Of a stretch of 15,870 bases of DNA, positions 1 through 6,815 are shown piece by piece; the stretch's first letter is position 1; each line of letters starts with the position of its first letter. Both the position numbers and the translations under genes were made by a program. The notes beneath the pieces were generated by a model that searched no databases, was not told the DNA's origin, and worked only from the letters and a program-made list of their open reading frames with translations. The DNA lies in NCBI GenBank assembly GCA_020216785.1, contig JAIWNO010000151.1, positions 1-15,870 of the forward strand, written 5' to 3'. This DNA is from Desulfomonile sp. Its GTDB lineage: Bacteria > Desulfobacterota > Desulfomonilia > Desulfomonilales > Desulfomonilaceae.

Positions 1-1
1 A

Positions 2-628
2 ATCATTGCGACCCTTGTGTACCTCTTGTTGCTGCCCGTGCTCGCCTACTACCTTCTCGTTTCTTTTCCTCATATACGCAAAGAGGGGACGGAGCTTATT
101 CCGCCGTACGCTCGCGACGCCGTATTGGGAAAACTTCGGGAGATCGACCGCGTTTTGTCCGGCTTCGTGCGGGGACAGTTGACCATTTGCTGTGTCCTGG
201 CGGCTCTATATAGCCTTGGTTTTATCATAATCGGTATAGATCTGGCGATTGTTCTCGGAGTAGCCGCGGGCCTGCTGTTCATTATTCCGTATGTGGGCAC
301 CATGGTGGGCTTGGTGGGAGGTTGCCTCATGGCGCTTGCTCAGTATGGCGATCTCCGTCATGTACTTTACGTGATACTTTGGATTGCTTTGGTTCAGACA
401 TTCGAAGGATATGTGCTCACCCCGCGTATCGTGGGAAAGGCTGTTGGGCTGCATCCCGTCGCGTATATTCTGGCGTTGATCATCGGCGCGAACCTCTTCG
501 GCTTCGTCGGCATGTTGGTGGCGATCCCGGTGGCGGCGGTACTGAAGGTGCTGCTCAAGAGCGCCGTGGAGCTTTACCGGCGCTCCGACGTGTACCAGGA
601 TCGCAAGATGGAAGGTGAAAACGCGTGA
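2..628 (+). CDS. AI-2E family transporter (DUF20 permease), 3' part
   Basis: This is the C-terminal part of a polytopic inner-membrane permease of the AI-2E transporter/DUF20 family. The reading frame is open to the window edge, so the N-terminus is missing; the GTG at 17 is an internal valine and not a start. The visible 208 residues begin inside a hydrophobic helix, followed by a cytoplasmic loop and several membrane segments. The family signature near the C-terminus is clear: a TPRIVGKAVGLHPV stretch, then a glycine-rich LFGFVGMLVAIPVAAVL helix. Members have been linked to autoinducer export, Na+/H+ antiport or unknown substrates, and nothing here decides which. It overlaps the GTG start of rsmI by four bases (GTGA), which suggests translational coupling. 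The family call is secure; the substrate is unknown. Confidence 0.9.
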   Translation: MIATLVYLLLLPVLAYYLLVSFPHIRKEGTELIPPYARDAVLGKLREIDRVLSGFVRGQLTICCVLAALYSLGFIIIGIDLAIVLGVAAGLLFIIPYVGTMVGLVGGCLMALAQYGDLRHVLYVILWIALVQTFEGYVLTPRIVGKAVGLHPVAYILALIIGANLFGFVGMLVAIPVAAVLKVLLKSAVELYRRSDVYQDRKMEGENA

Positions 629-1500
629 CGCGCGGCGTGCTCTATGTAGTGGCTACCCCAATCGGAAACCTGGAGGACATCACGATCCGCGCGCTCGACG
701 TGCTGCAACGGGTCCACGTGATCGCGTGCGAAGACACTCGAACGACGCGGGTGCTGCTCCGCAAGTGGGATATCAATACCCGGACCATGAGCCTTCATCG
801 TTTCAGCGAGGCTCGTAAGGCCGACAAAATCATGGACCTGCTCAATAGCGGGCTCGACGTTGCCTTGGTTTCGGACGCCGGCACCCCCGCGGTGTCCGAT
901 CCCGGCAGCCGGGTGGTGCGCGTCGTGCTTGACGCGGGCATCACGGTCACCCCAATCCCAGGCCCCTCATCCGTTGTTGCAGCGGTCTCTGTTTCGGGAA
1001 TGGATGGATCAGCATTTGTGTATCACGGATTCGCCCCGAAAAAGGATGAGGAGCGACGGCAGTTCTTTGAGCGCATCCAAGCCGACACGCGCACATCGGT
1101 CTTCTTCGAGACCGCGGTCAGAATTAGATCGTGCCTTCGGATTGCAGCGGATGTCCTCGCAGCGCGGCGCATGGTACTGTTCCGTGAATTGACCAAAATC
1201 CATGAGGAAACGCTGATCGGCGCCGCAGCCGAGGTGTTGTCGGAGCTGGAGCGTCGGCCCTCGGTCAAAGGCGAAATTGTGATAGTGGTGGAAGGCGCAA
1301 CAGATCGCCGGCCCGCCTCGGACTTGACCAACGTGGTGAAGACGCTCATGGGGGAGGGTCTGAGCGGAAAGCGACTTGCAGCCGCGGCCCACGAGCGGTT
1401 CGGTTTGAAGAAAGGCGATGCGTACAGGCGATTCCTGGAACTGACGGGAAAAGGCGCTTCTGAGGGTCCCGCAGATGACCGCGGCAACCGCGAATTTTAG
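625..1500 (+). CDS. rsmI: 16S rRNA (cytidine1402-2'-O)-methyltransferase RsmI
   Basis: RsmI transfers a methyl group from S-adenosylmethionine to the 2'-O of C1402 of 16S rRNA in the ribosomal decoding centre. The 291-aa length is normal. The N-terminus has the tetrapyrrole-methylase-fold signature (VVATPIGNLEDITIRAL, residues about 7-23), then ACEDTRTTR, the LVSDAGTPAVSDPG loop (about 80-93) and the PIPGPSSVVAAVSVSG segment. The C-terminal part (about 240-280) carries the small helical domain with LSGKRLAAAAHERFGLKKGDAYR. The GTG start at 625 is supported by AAGGTGA at 612-618, six bases upstream, and lies inside the stop region of the preceding permease gene. The last residues after about 275 are polar and poorly conserved in character. 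Identification is firm. Confidence 0.97.
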   Translation: MTRGVLYVVATPIGNLEDITIRALDVLQRVHVIACEDTRTTRVLLRKWDINTRTMSLHRFSEARKADKIMDLLNSGLDVALVSDAGTPAVSDPGSRVVRVVLDAGITVTPIPGPSSVVAAVSVSGMDGSAFVYHGFAPKKDEERRQFFERIQADTRTSVFFETAVRIRSCLRIAADVLAARRMVLFRELTKIHEETLIGAAAEVLSELERRPSVKGEIVIVVEGATDRRPASDLTNVVKTLMGEGLSGKRLAAAAHERFGLKKGDAYRRFLELTGKGASEGPADDRGNREF

Positions 1501-1501
1501 T

Positions 1502-1530
1502 TTGACATAGCTCTGGTCCAATGGTAAAAA
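1502..1530 (+). promoter_or_regulatory. Probable sigma-70-type promoter for rplM-rpsI
   Basis: A perfect TTGACA (1502-1507) is followed after 17 bases by TAAAAA (1525-1530), four of six matches to TATAAT, in an AT-rich stretch directly after the rsmI stop. It would start transcription about 25 bases before the rplM ATG. Predicted by eye only. Confidence 0.6.
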
Positions 1531-1561
1531 TTTAAATTTACGTTGCTTAAGAGGTGTCTCC

Positions 1562-1990
1562 ATGAAGACCTGGACCCCGAAGCAAGGGGAAGTCGAAAGA
1601 AAATGGCTTGTTATCGACGCCAAGGACAGAGTCCTCGGCAGGGTCGCAGCAGAAGCCGCACGCTGCCTCAGGGGCAAACATAAGCCCACCTTCGCTCCCC
1701 ATATGGACACCGGCGACTTCGTCATCATCCTCAACGCGGCAAAGGTGCGCCTTACCGGCAGAAAGCTCGACCAGAAGATATATTACTCGCACAGCCACTA
1801 CATCGGCGGTCTCAAGGCCACCAAGGCGGGAAAACTGCTCAAGGAAAAACCCCTCGAATTGTTTCGCCGGGCGGTAAGAGGTATGCTCCCAAAAAACACG
1901 CTCGGTAGGGCGCAGCTGCGGAAGCTGAAAATCTACGAGGGGGACTCCCATCCCCACGAGGCGCAACAGCCGGAACTCCACAAGTTCTAG
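1562..1990 (+). CDS. rplM: 50S ribosomal protein L13
   Basis: L13 is an early-assembling protein of the large ribosomal subunit that binds 23S rRNA. The 142-aa product matches the usual bacterial length. It begins MKTWTPKQGEVERKWLVIDA and contains the conserved segments VLGRVAAEAARCLRGKHKPTF, DTGDFVIILNAAKV, TGRKLDQKIYYSHSHYIGG and the family signature around RRAVRGMLPKNTLGRAQLRKLKIY (about 103-126), ending in a short PHEAQQPE tail. The start is set by an AGGTG at 1552-1556, five bases before ATG. It forms the standard rplM-rpsI pair with a 12-bp gap to rpsI. Identification is certain. Confidence 0.99.
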   Translation: MKTWTPKQGEVERKWLVIDAKDRVLGRVAAEAARCLRGKHKPTFAPHMDTGDFVIILNAAKVRLTGRKLDQKIYYSHSHYIGGLKATKAGKLLKEKPLELFRRAVRGMLPKNTLGRAQLRKLKIYEGDSHPHEAQQPELHKF

Positions 1991-2002
1991 CGGAGATCAA
2001 GA

Positions 2003-2395
2003 ATGAGTGATCAAGGCTTCTACGCTACCGGAAAACGAAAAAATGCCATCGCGCGCGTCCGGCTCAAGCCGGGCACCGGCAGGATCCTGGTGAACGGCAA
2101 GGCCATCGACGAATACTTCGGACGGCAGACATCACGAATGATCGTGATGCAGCCGTTTGAGCTGACACAGACCCTCGGACGCTTCGATACGGTCGCGAGG
2201 GTCCACGGCGGCGGGATGTCAGGCCAAGCTGGCGCGCTCAAACACGGTATCAGCAAGGCGCTCCTCGAAGTGGATGCCGCTCATCGATCGGTGCTCAAGT
2301 CAGCCGGCTTCCTCACGCGCGACGCACGCATCAAAGAGCGCAAGAAGTACGGCCGACGCGGAGCGCGCGCCAGCTTTCAGTTCTCGAAACGTTAA
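2003..2395 (+). CDS. rpsI: 30S ribosomal protein S9
   Basis: S9 sits in the head of the small ribosomal subunit, and its C-terminal tail reaches towards the P-site tRNA. The product is 130 aa, the normal length. It starts with FYATGKRKNAIARVRLKPGTGRILVNGK (about 6-33) and contains the signature GGGMSGQAGALKHGISKALLE (about 70-90). It ends with the typical basic tail RKKYGRRGARASFQFSKR with the invariant terminal SKR. A GGAG at 1992-1995 precedes ATG by seven bases. It is co-transcribed with rplM. Identification is certain. Confidence 0.99.
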   Translation: MSDQGFYATGKRKNAIARVRLKPGTGRILVNGKAIDEYFGRQTSRMIVMQPFELTQTLGRFDTVARVHGGGMSGQAGALKHGISKALLEVDAAHRSVLKSAGFLTRDARIKERKKYGRRGARASFQFSKR

Positions 2396-2480
2396 TAGTA
2401 ATCTGATGTTGATGGTAAGGGCCGGAGTCTTTGCCGATCCTCTTTATACTATGCGCCATCAAATCAGTAACACGGTCATT

Positions 2481-2538
2481 GCAGGGGCGCACCTGCGTGC
2501 GCCCTGAAAGCCGGGCCGACATATGGGTCGGCCCCTAC
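2481..2538. repeat. Composite double-hairpin repeat between rpsI and the sirtuin gene
   Basis: Two hairpins stand side by side between convergent genes. The first has arms GGGCGCAC (2485-2492) and GTGCGCCC (2497-2504) with a CTGC loop. The second has arms GGGCCGAC (2513-2520) and GTCGGCCC (2527-2534) with a six-base loop. The outer ends, AGGGGC on the left and GCCCCTAC on the right, match the ends of the 29-bp palindromes at 4394 and 10881, so they look like one family. It may also act as a transcription terminator for both convergent genes. Confidence 0.75.
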
Positions 2539-2607
2539 TGAGCGTCGTTGAAATTACCTCTTTGAGAGCGCATCGGTATTAAATATCTTCCTGAACACCG
2601 GTCGCAG

Positions 2608-3396
2608 CTAATCCCCTCCCCCGGCCGAGATCCTGCCGAAATCCTCCATGATTGCTTTCATTGTCGGGCCCGCAGGTCCGAGGAGGATCACGTCCATGAT
2701 ATTGTCGTACGGCGTTCCGGACAGATTCACCAGGATAAGACGGGCGCCTGAGCGCTTCGCCTGAGGCGGCAACAAATTAGCCGGCTGAACCACGAGCGAA
2801 GATCCTATTGTGATAAAGAGATCGCATGCTTGCGCGTGCCGGAATGATTCTTCCAGCACGTCGGTCGGGAGGGATTGTCCGAACGCAATGGTGGCCACTT
2901 TGAGGGGGCCGCCGCAGTGCTCGCAGTACGGCACCTCGATTCCTTCCCGCTCCATTCTGTCCGTAATCGCTTCGCGCGACCAGCGGGTATGACAGTGAAG
3001 ACAGCCGACTTCGTGCACCGTGCCGTGCAGTTCGTAAACAAGAGCCGGATTGCTCCCCGCCTTCTGATGGAGCCCGTCGATATTCTGGGTAATGAGCGCG
3101 GTCATGCGGCCTGTCCGCTCAATCTCGACCACGGCCCTATGAGCATCATTCGGCAGTGCGTCTCTCATTGCAGGATATCGCGCGCGGTCGTAGTCCCAAT
3201 AGATCTTCCGATATCTCTCATGAGAAATAAACTTCTGATACGTGAGGTCATCCGAGTTGTAACGCGGCGGGAAGGGGCGCGGCGAGCGAAAGTCGGGGAT
3301 TCCCGATTCAGTCGAGATCCCCGCTCCTGTGAACACCACAATGCGGCGGGCTTCCTGAAGCATCCGCGCCGCCTGACGAATGAGGCGATCATCCAT
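2608..3396 (-). CDS. Sir2-family NAD+-dependent protein deacylase (sirtuin)
   Basis: Sirtuins remove acetyl or other acyl groups from lysines, consuming NAD+ and producing nicotinamide and O-acyl-ADP-ribose in the cytoplasm. The 262-aa protein has all core motifs: GAGISTESGIPDFRSP (24-39) for NAD binding, TQNIDGLH (103-110), catalytic His124 in ELHGTV, a zinc site of Cys132/Cys135 and Cys158/Cys161, the GSSLVVQPAN segment (about 197-206), and an ILVNLS strand near the end. The E-S-G-I-P-D-F pattern is like class II/U enzymes. I see no clear Tyr-x-x-Arg pair of the desuccinylase class III (E. coli CobB type). A GGAG seven bases upstream supports the ATG at 3396. It follows a small exported protein gene on the same strand, 44 bp away, perhaps as one operon. 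The substrate is unknown. Confidence 0.96.
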   Translation of the reverse strand: MDDRLIRQAARMLQEARRIVVFTGAGISTESGIPDFRSPRPFPPRYNSDDLTYQKFISHERYRKIYWDYDRARYPAMRDALPNDAHRAVVEIERTGRMTALITQNIDGLHQKAGSNPALVYELHGTVHEVGCLHCHTRWSREAITDRMEREGIEVPYCEHCGGPLKVATIAFGQSLPTDVLEESFRHAQACDLFITIGSSLVVQPANLLPPQAKRSGARLILVNLSGTPYDNIMDVILLGPAGPTMKAIMEDFGRISAGGGD

Positions 3397-3440
3397 TTTG
3401 TATCTCCGAAAGATGCGCTCTGAAACGCCGATGAGAAGCG

Positions 3441-3725
3441 CTACCTCCTTTCCTTAAGGTCATGGCTTCGCGGAGGTGCCAAACACTTGTCCCCCAGGTT
3501 TTTCATCTCGCTTTTCAGGTCCGCGATTTTGTCGAGGATCTCCGCGAGCCTCTCGAATTTTACCGGTTCCCCTGAGCCTGCCGTTTTCGAGGTTGCGTAT
3601 TGGCGGTATTCACGGCGCAGTTCCGCCAATTCCTTCTTCATGGCCGCACATGACTTGGCAGCCAACGAGGAGGTGGCAGAGGCAGAAATCAGAGCCGTGC
3701 ACAGGATAAGGAATGCGCTTTTCAT
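3441..3725 (-). CDS. Small exported coiled-coil protein, function unknown
   Basis: I do not recognise this 94-aa protein. Residues 1-22 form a good Sec signal peptide: MK, a hydrophobic core, and cleavage likely after SSLA-A. The mature part of about 70 residues has a charged helix, KKELAELRREYRQY, then a short Thr/Ser/Gly spacer, then a second helix, RLAEILDKIADLKSEMKNL. This suggests a periplasmic helical hairpin or coiled coil. Two cysteines (in KSCAAM and DKCLAP) flank the two helices and could form one disulfide closing the hairpin. The start lacks a strong ribosome-binding site; GAGG is about 12 bases upstream. It lies 44 bp upstream of the sirtuin gene on the same strand. The signal peptide makes it likely real; no function is assigned. 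Confidence 0.65.
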   Translation of the reverse strand: MKSAFLILCTALISASATSSLAAKSCAAMKKELAELRREYRQYATSKTAGSGEPVKFERLAEILDKIADLKSEMKNLGDKCLAPPRSHDLKERR

Positions 3726-4090
3726 GGATCGAACGAGCCTCGACTATCGAGTAGAGATGAGCGGACAGGGAGGTTCTTATAACAATATCCCCGTGGGCGC
3801 AACCCGGCGTCGCCTTGAGGTACATCTCCTTGACGAAATCAGGTTCGTGATCTGTCGTGAATAAGGCATATTTCCGGCCTTCGCGCCCTTTTTTCGCTAT
3901 TACAGTCACACATTTCGAGCAGGATTGGCGGGACGGGCATCTTGCCTGTCATGGCTTTGCTTGATTATCCGGATAGACAGGCGGGACGCCTGTCCCACCG
4001 GAAAGAGGAGTGAGACCAGTGATCTGACGGTAAGCAGTACACGACTTTGTTCGGCAAACGGCGTTCTTGGTCCGAGGCCGCACCATCGCC
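3726..4090. other. 365-bp intergenic region
   Basis: This lies between the start of the small exported protein gene and the end of the sulfur-carrier gene, both minus strand. It holds the inverted repeat element at 3927-3999 and a small hairpin, CTCGA-CTA-TCGAG, at 3739-3751 just upstream of the exported protein. It also holds an unassigned minus-strand open frame (3610-3909) that runs into that gene out of frame. I found no convincing promoter or RNA gene. Confidence 0.5.
3927..3999. repeat. 73-bp inverted-repeat element with GGCGGGAC / GTCCCACC ends
   Basis: The left half (3927-3950) and the reverse complement of the right half (3976-3999) agree at 19 of 24 positions, around a 25-base centre. 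The right half contains a perfect small palindrome, GACAGGCG-GGA-CGCCTGTC (3976-3994), so the element can fold as one long hairpin or as smaller ones. Dispersed elements with this 'GACAGGCG...CGCCTGTC' look occur in many GC-rich genomes, as I recall it. The mode of spread is not visible here. Confidence 0.75.
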
Positions 4091-4294
4091 TTACCCGCCG
4101 AATGATGGATGGATAAACTCGACCGTATCTCCCTCGGAAATCGTGACGGTCTTGAAGTCTTTCCGGTACACAAAACGGCCGTTGATCTCGACGATAACAG
4201 CGGGATCGTCTTCCTGCGCTCGGTCGAGTAGTTCCTGCACCGTCACGCTGCAGCCTTCCACTTCCTCAGGGAAGCCGTTGAAGATGATCCTCAC
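4091..4294 (-). CDS. ThiS/MoaD-like sulfur carrier protein
   Basis: This 67-aa protein looks like a ubiquitin-fold sulfur carrier. These proteins are adenylated at a C-terminal Gly-Gly and then carry sulfur as a thiocarboxylate, for thiamine, molybdopterin or other sulfur chemistry. It starts MRIIFNG, has the VTVQELLDRA helix and the typical strand EINGRFVYRKDF...ISEGDTVEFIHPSFGG, and ends exactly on the required Gly66-Gly67. The length (67 aa) and the 'EGD-x-VEF' strand are closer to ThiS than to MoaD (about 80 aa). No thiG, thiF or moaE is visible. It is downstream of the molybdenum hydroxylase genes on the same strand, 166 bp away, with a palindromic repeat in the gap. A role in Moco or enzyme sulfuration is possible but is inference. 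Confidence 0.85.
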   Translation of the reverse strand: MRIIFNGFPEEVEGCSVTVQELLDRAQEDDPAVIVEINGRFVYRKDFKTVTISEGDTVEFIHPSFGG

Positions 4295-4393
4295 GGGAGT
4301 TACCTCTCTCCGTATCGTCTATGGGGTCGATTCGTAAGCGCCTTGCAGCCGTCATTTTGGGAGGGTGAGGCCTTGAGCACCGCGACATGCCGC

Positions 4394-4422
4394 GTAGGGG
4401 CGCGTCTGAGACCCGCCCCTAC
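4394..4422. repeat. 29-bp palindrome, copy 1 (GTAGGGGC...GCCCCTAC)
   Basis: Arms of 14 bp flank a single central G, with one arm mismatch: left arm GTAGGGGCGCGTCT, right arm AGACCCGCCCCTAC. It matches the copy at 10881-10909 at 28 of 29 positions. It sits 38 bp after the large-subunit stop and before the sulfur-carrier gene, where a hairpin could attenuate or terminate transcription. Confidence 0.85.
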
Positions 4423-4460
4423 CCTGACTGTAAACGTATTGCTGAATCGATCTACGCCCG

Positions 4461-6815
4461 TCATTTCTCCTTCTTTTTGGCCTTCATCGCCATGTAAAGC
4501 CGCTCGGGGGTGACCGGAAGCTCCGTGATTCTCACTCCCGTCGCATCGTAGATCGCGTTGAGGATCGCAGGAATCGTGGGCATAATGGCGCCTTCGCCCA
4601 CTTCCTTTGCGCCGAACGGCCCCTTGGGCTCGTTGGACTCAACAATAATGGTGTTCACATTCGGCATGTCCAGCGAGGTCGGGACCTTGTACTCACCAAG
4701 GGAGGCATTAAGAATCCTTCCGCGGGAGTCGAACTTCACCTCTTCGAACAGGCACTCGCCGAGGCCCATAGAAAGCGACCCCTGCATTTGCCCTTCCACC
4801 TGGGTCCGGTTGATCGCCCGGCCGCAGTCGTGGGCATCGGTCATCGCGTCCACGGTGACTTCGCCGGTCTCCATGTCCACGGTGACTTCCACTACCTGAG
4901 CGGAGCACCCGTACGCCGGAGATGTACCGACCGCAGCACCCTTGTAAGAGCCGCCGAGCTTGGGAGGTTTGTACTTGCCGGTTCCCACGATCGTGCCCTT
5001 TGCAAGGTAGGCCATGCGTGCAGCTTCTTTGAACGTGAGATACTCGCCGCCGGGTGGGTCCGTCCAGCCGCGGTGCTCCTTGATATACCTCTTGCGGATT
5101 TCCTCAAAGTTACCCGGGCCACCGTCGAAGAAAACCTTGCCGTCCCGGAAGGTGATAGATGCCGGGTCGCATTTCATCATTTCCGCAAGCACCTCCACCA
5201 CCTGGGCGCGTGCGTGCTCCGCGGCCTCTTTGACCGCGTGGCCGGTCATAAGTGTCTGACGGCTTGAATATGCCCCCAGGTCAACGGTCAGATCGGTGTC
5301 ACCGGAAACGACGCGCACGCAGTCGAGCGGGACGCCCAGTGCCTCTGCCGCGATCATAGCCATCATGGTATCGGAGCCCTGACCGATTTCCGCCGCTCCA
5401 CTGAGCACGTTGACGATGCCGCCATCCTCGCTCAGCTTCACGATAACAGTCGCATGGTACGTATCGGAGCGGTAGATCGGGTAGCCCGCGCCGGACACGA
5501 AGAACCCGCAGGCGCTCCCGATACCCTTCCCTTTCGGAAGCTTGCCCTTCTTCTTGTACCACTCCGAGCCGTCGCGAACCGCTTCGAGGCACTCTTTCAT
5601 ACCGAGGCTCGACATATCAAGCTCGTTGATCGTCACGTCGCCGGTGGCCATGATGTTTTTCAGCCGCATTTCAAGAGGGTCGAGGCCGAGCTTCTCGGCG
5701 GTCTTGTCGAGCAGCTGCTCGAACGCGGCCCTATGGATCACGCCGCCGTGTCCTCGTTGAGCGCCGCATGCGGGTTTGTTGGTATAGACCCGGAGGCCGT
5801 CGTACTTCATCGCTTTCAGCTTGTAAGGCCCACCGAGGAGCGATCCCGAATAGTAGACCGTGGCGATGCCGAAGCTCGTGTACGCGCCGCCATCCAGGAC
5901 GGCCTTGTTCCGGAGAGCGACCATGGTACCGTCTTTCTTCACGCCCAGGCTCATCTCCGCGTAGAACTGGTGGCGGGCCCTGGAATGCAGGAAGACCTGT
6001 TCACGGCTGTAATTCATCTTGACCGGCTTGCCGGTCTCACGGGCGAGCAGGGCCGCGCTCATTTCCAGGGGTGTTGCCTCGGCTTTGGGGCCGAAGCCGC
6101 CGCCAACGTACGGTTTCAGAACGCGGACATTCCCAACGGGAATGCGCAGCACCATCGCCACGGTGCGCATCACGTAATGCGGTACTTGTGTGGAAGTCTG
6201 GAGCGTGAGCTTGCCGTCCAGGTCAAAATGCGCAAGGCAGCAGTGCGGCTCTATGAAGGCCGCGTCCTGTCGCTTGCTCAGCAGGGTGTGGTCCACAATG
6301 AGGTCGCATTCCGCCATCGCGGCGTCGGTATCGCCGAATTCCTGATGCACCTCAGCGGTGAGGTTGCCGGGGAATTCGTCGTGAATCTGCGGAGCGCCTT
6401 CCTTCATGGCCTCGAACATGTCGAAGACCGCGGGGAGTTCCTCGTAGTCAACTTTGATCAACTGGACCGCTTCGAGGGCTGTCGCAAGATCAACCGCGGC
6501 GACCGCGGCGATTTCGTCCCCCACGTACCTGACTTTTTCGTACGCGTAGAGCGTTTCGTCATATCGCGCCGGGGAAACCCCGTACTTGACCAGGCCCGCT
6601 TCCTTGGCGGTCACCACAGCCTTCACGCCCGGAAGTCGCCGCGCCCGTGAGGTATCGATGTTGAGGATTTTCCCGTGAGCGATCGGACTCTGAAGGATCG
6701 CGCCGTAGAGCATTCCCGGCATGGAAAGATCGTCGGCATACTTGGCCCTGCCGGTGGCTTTCGCCGCAGCGTCGAGTCTGGGGGCCCTTGTATTGATAAC
6801 GTTGAACTCGCCCAT
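4461..6815 (-). CDS. Xanthine dehydrogenase-family molybdopterin-binding subunit, HcrA-like
   Basis: This is the catalytic large subunit (784 aa) of a three-subunit molybdenum hydroxylase. It holds molybdopterin and performs hydroxylation or, in HcrA, reductive dehydroxylation. The N-terminal aldehyde oxidase/XDH a/b hammerhead domain covers about 8-135. Cofactor motifs follow in order: VGGGFGPK (237-244), CGAQRGHG (350-357), EIGQGSD (476-482), and GPFGAKEVGEG (732-742) with the expected catalytic Glu741. Long stretches, such as GKLPKGKGIG...FVSGAG (424-443) and NKPACGAQRGHG, read like HcrA of 4-hydroxybenzoyl-CoA reductase as I remember it. The start is fixed by AGGAGGTGA upstream and by TGATG overlap with the small-subunit stop. 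No Tat signal is visible, so it is cytoplasmic. The family is certain; the substrate is not, because the partner FAD subunit lacks the HCR-specific loop. Confidence 0.95.
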   Translation of the reverse strand: MGEFNVINTRAPRLDAAAKATGRAKYADDLSMPGMLYGAILQSPIAHGKILNIDTSRARRLPGVKAVVTAKEAGLVKYGVSPARYDETLYAYEKVRYVGDEIAAVAAVDLATALEAVQLIKVDYEELPAVFDMFEAMKEGAPQIHDEFPGNLTAEVHQEFGDTDAAMAECDLIVDHTLLSKRQDAAFIEPHCCLAHFDLDGKLTLQTSTQVPHYVMRTVAMVLRIPVGNVRVLKPYVGGGFGPKAEATPLEMSAALLARETGKPVKMNYSREQVFLHSRARHQFYAEMSLGVKKDGTMVALRNKAVLDGGAYTSFGIATVYYSGSLLGGPYKLKAMKYDGLRVYTNKPACGAQRGHGGVIHRAAFEQLLDKTAEKLGLDPLEMRLKNIMATGDVTINELDMSSLGMKECLEAVRDGSEWYKKKGKLPKGKGIGSACGFFVSGAGYPIYRSDTYHATVIVKLSEDGGIVNVLSGAAEIGQGSDTMMAMIAAEALGVPLDCVRVVSGDTDLTVDLGAYSSRQTLMTGHAVKEAAEHARAQVVEVLAEMMKCDPASITFRDGKVFFDGGPGNFEEIRKRYIKEHRGWTDPPGGEYLTFKEAARMAYLAKGTIVGTGKYKPPKLGGSYKGAAVGTSPAYGCSAQVVEVTVDMETGEVTVDAMTDAHDCGRAINRTQVEGQMQGSLSMGLGECLFEEVKFDSRGRILNASLGEYKVPTSLDMPNVNTIIVESNEPKGPFGAKEVGEGAIMPTIPAILNAIYDATGVRITELPVTPERLYMAMKAKKKEK

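Noticed and set aside
1009..1734. 241-codon minus-strand open frame across rsmI and rplM
   Set aside because: It crosses two well-identified genes and the promoter between them.
2481..2538. CRISPR-like repeat
   Set aside because: The two hairpins differ in sequence, there are no regularly spaced identical repeats, and no cas genes occur in the window.
5454..6650. 398-codon plus-strand open frame
   Set aside because: It is antisense to the molybdenum large subunit, whose motifs are all intact; the long frame is a by-product of GC-rich codon usage and its translation shows no known motif.
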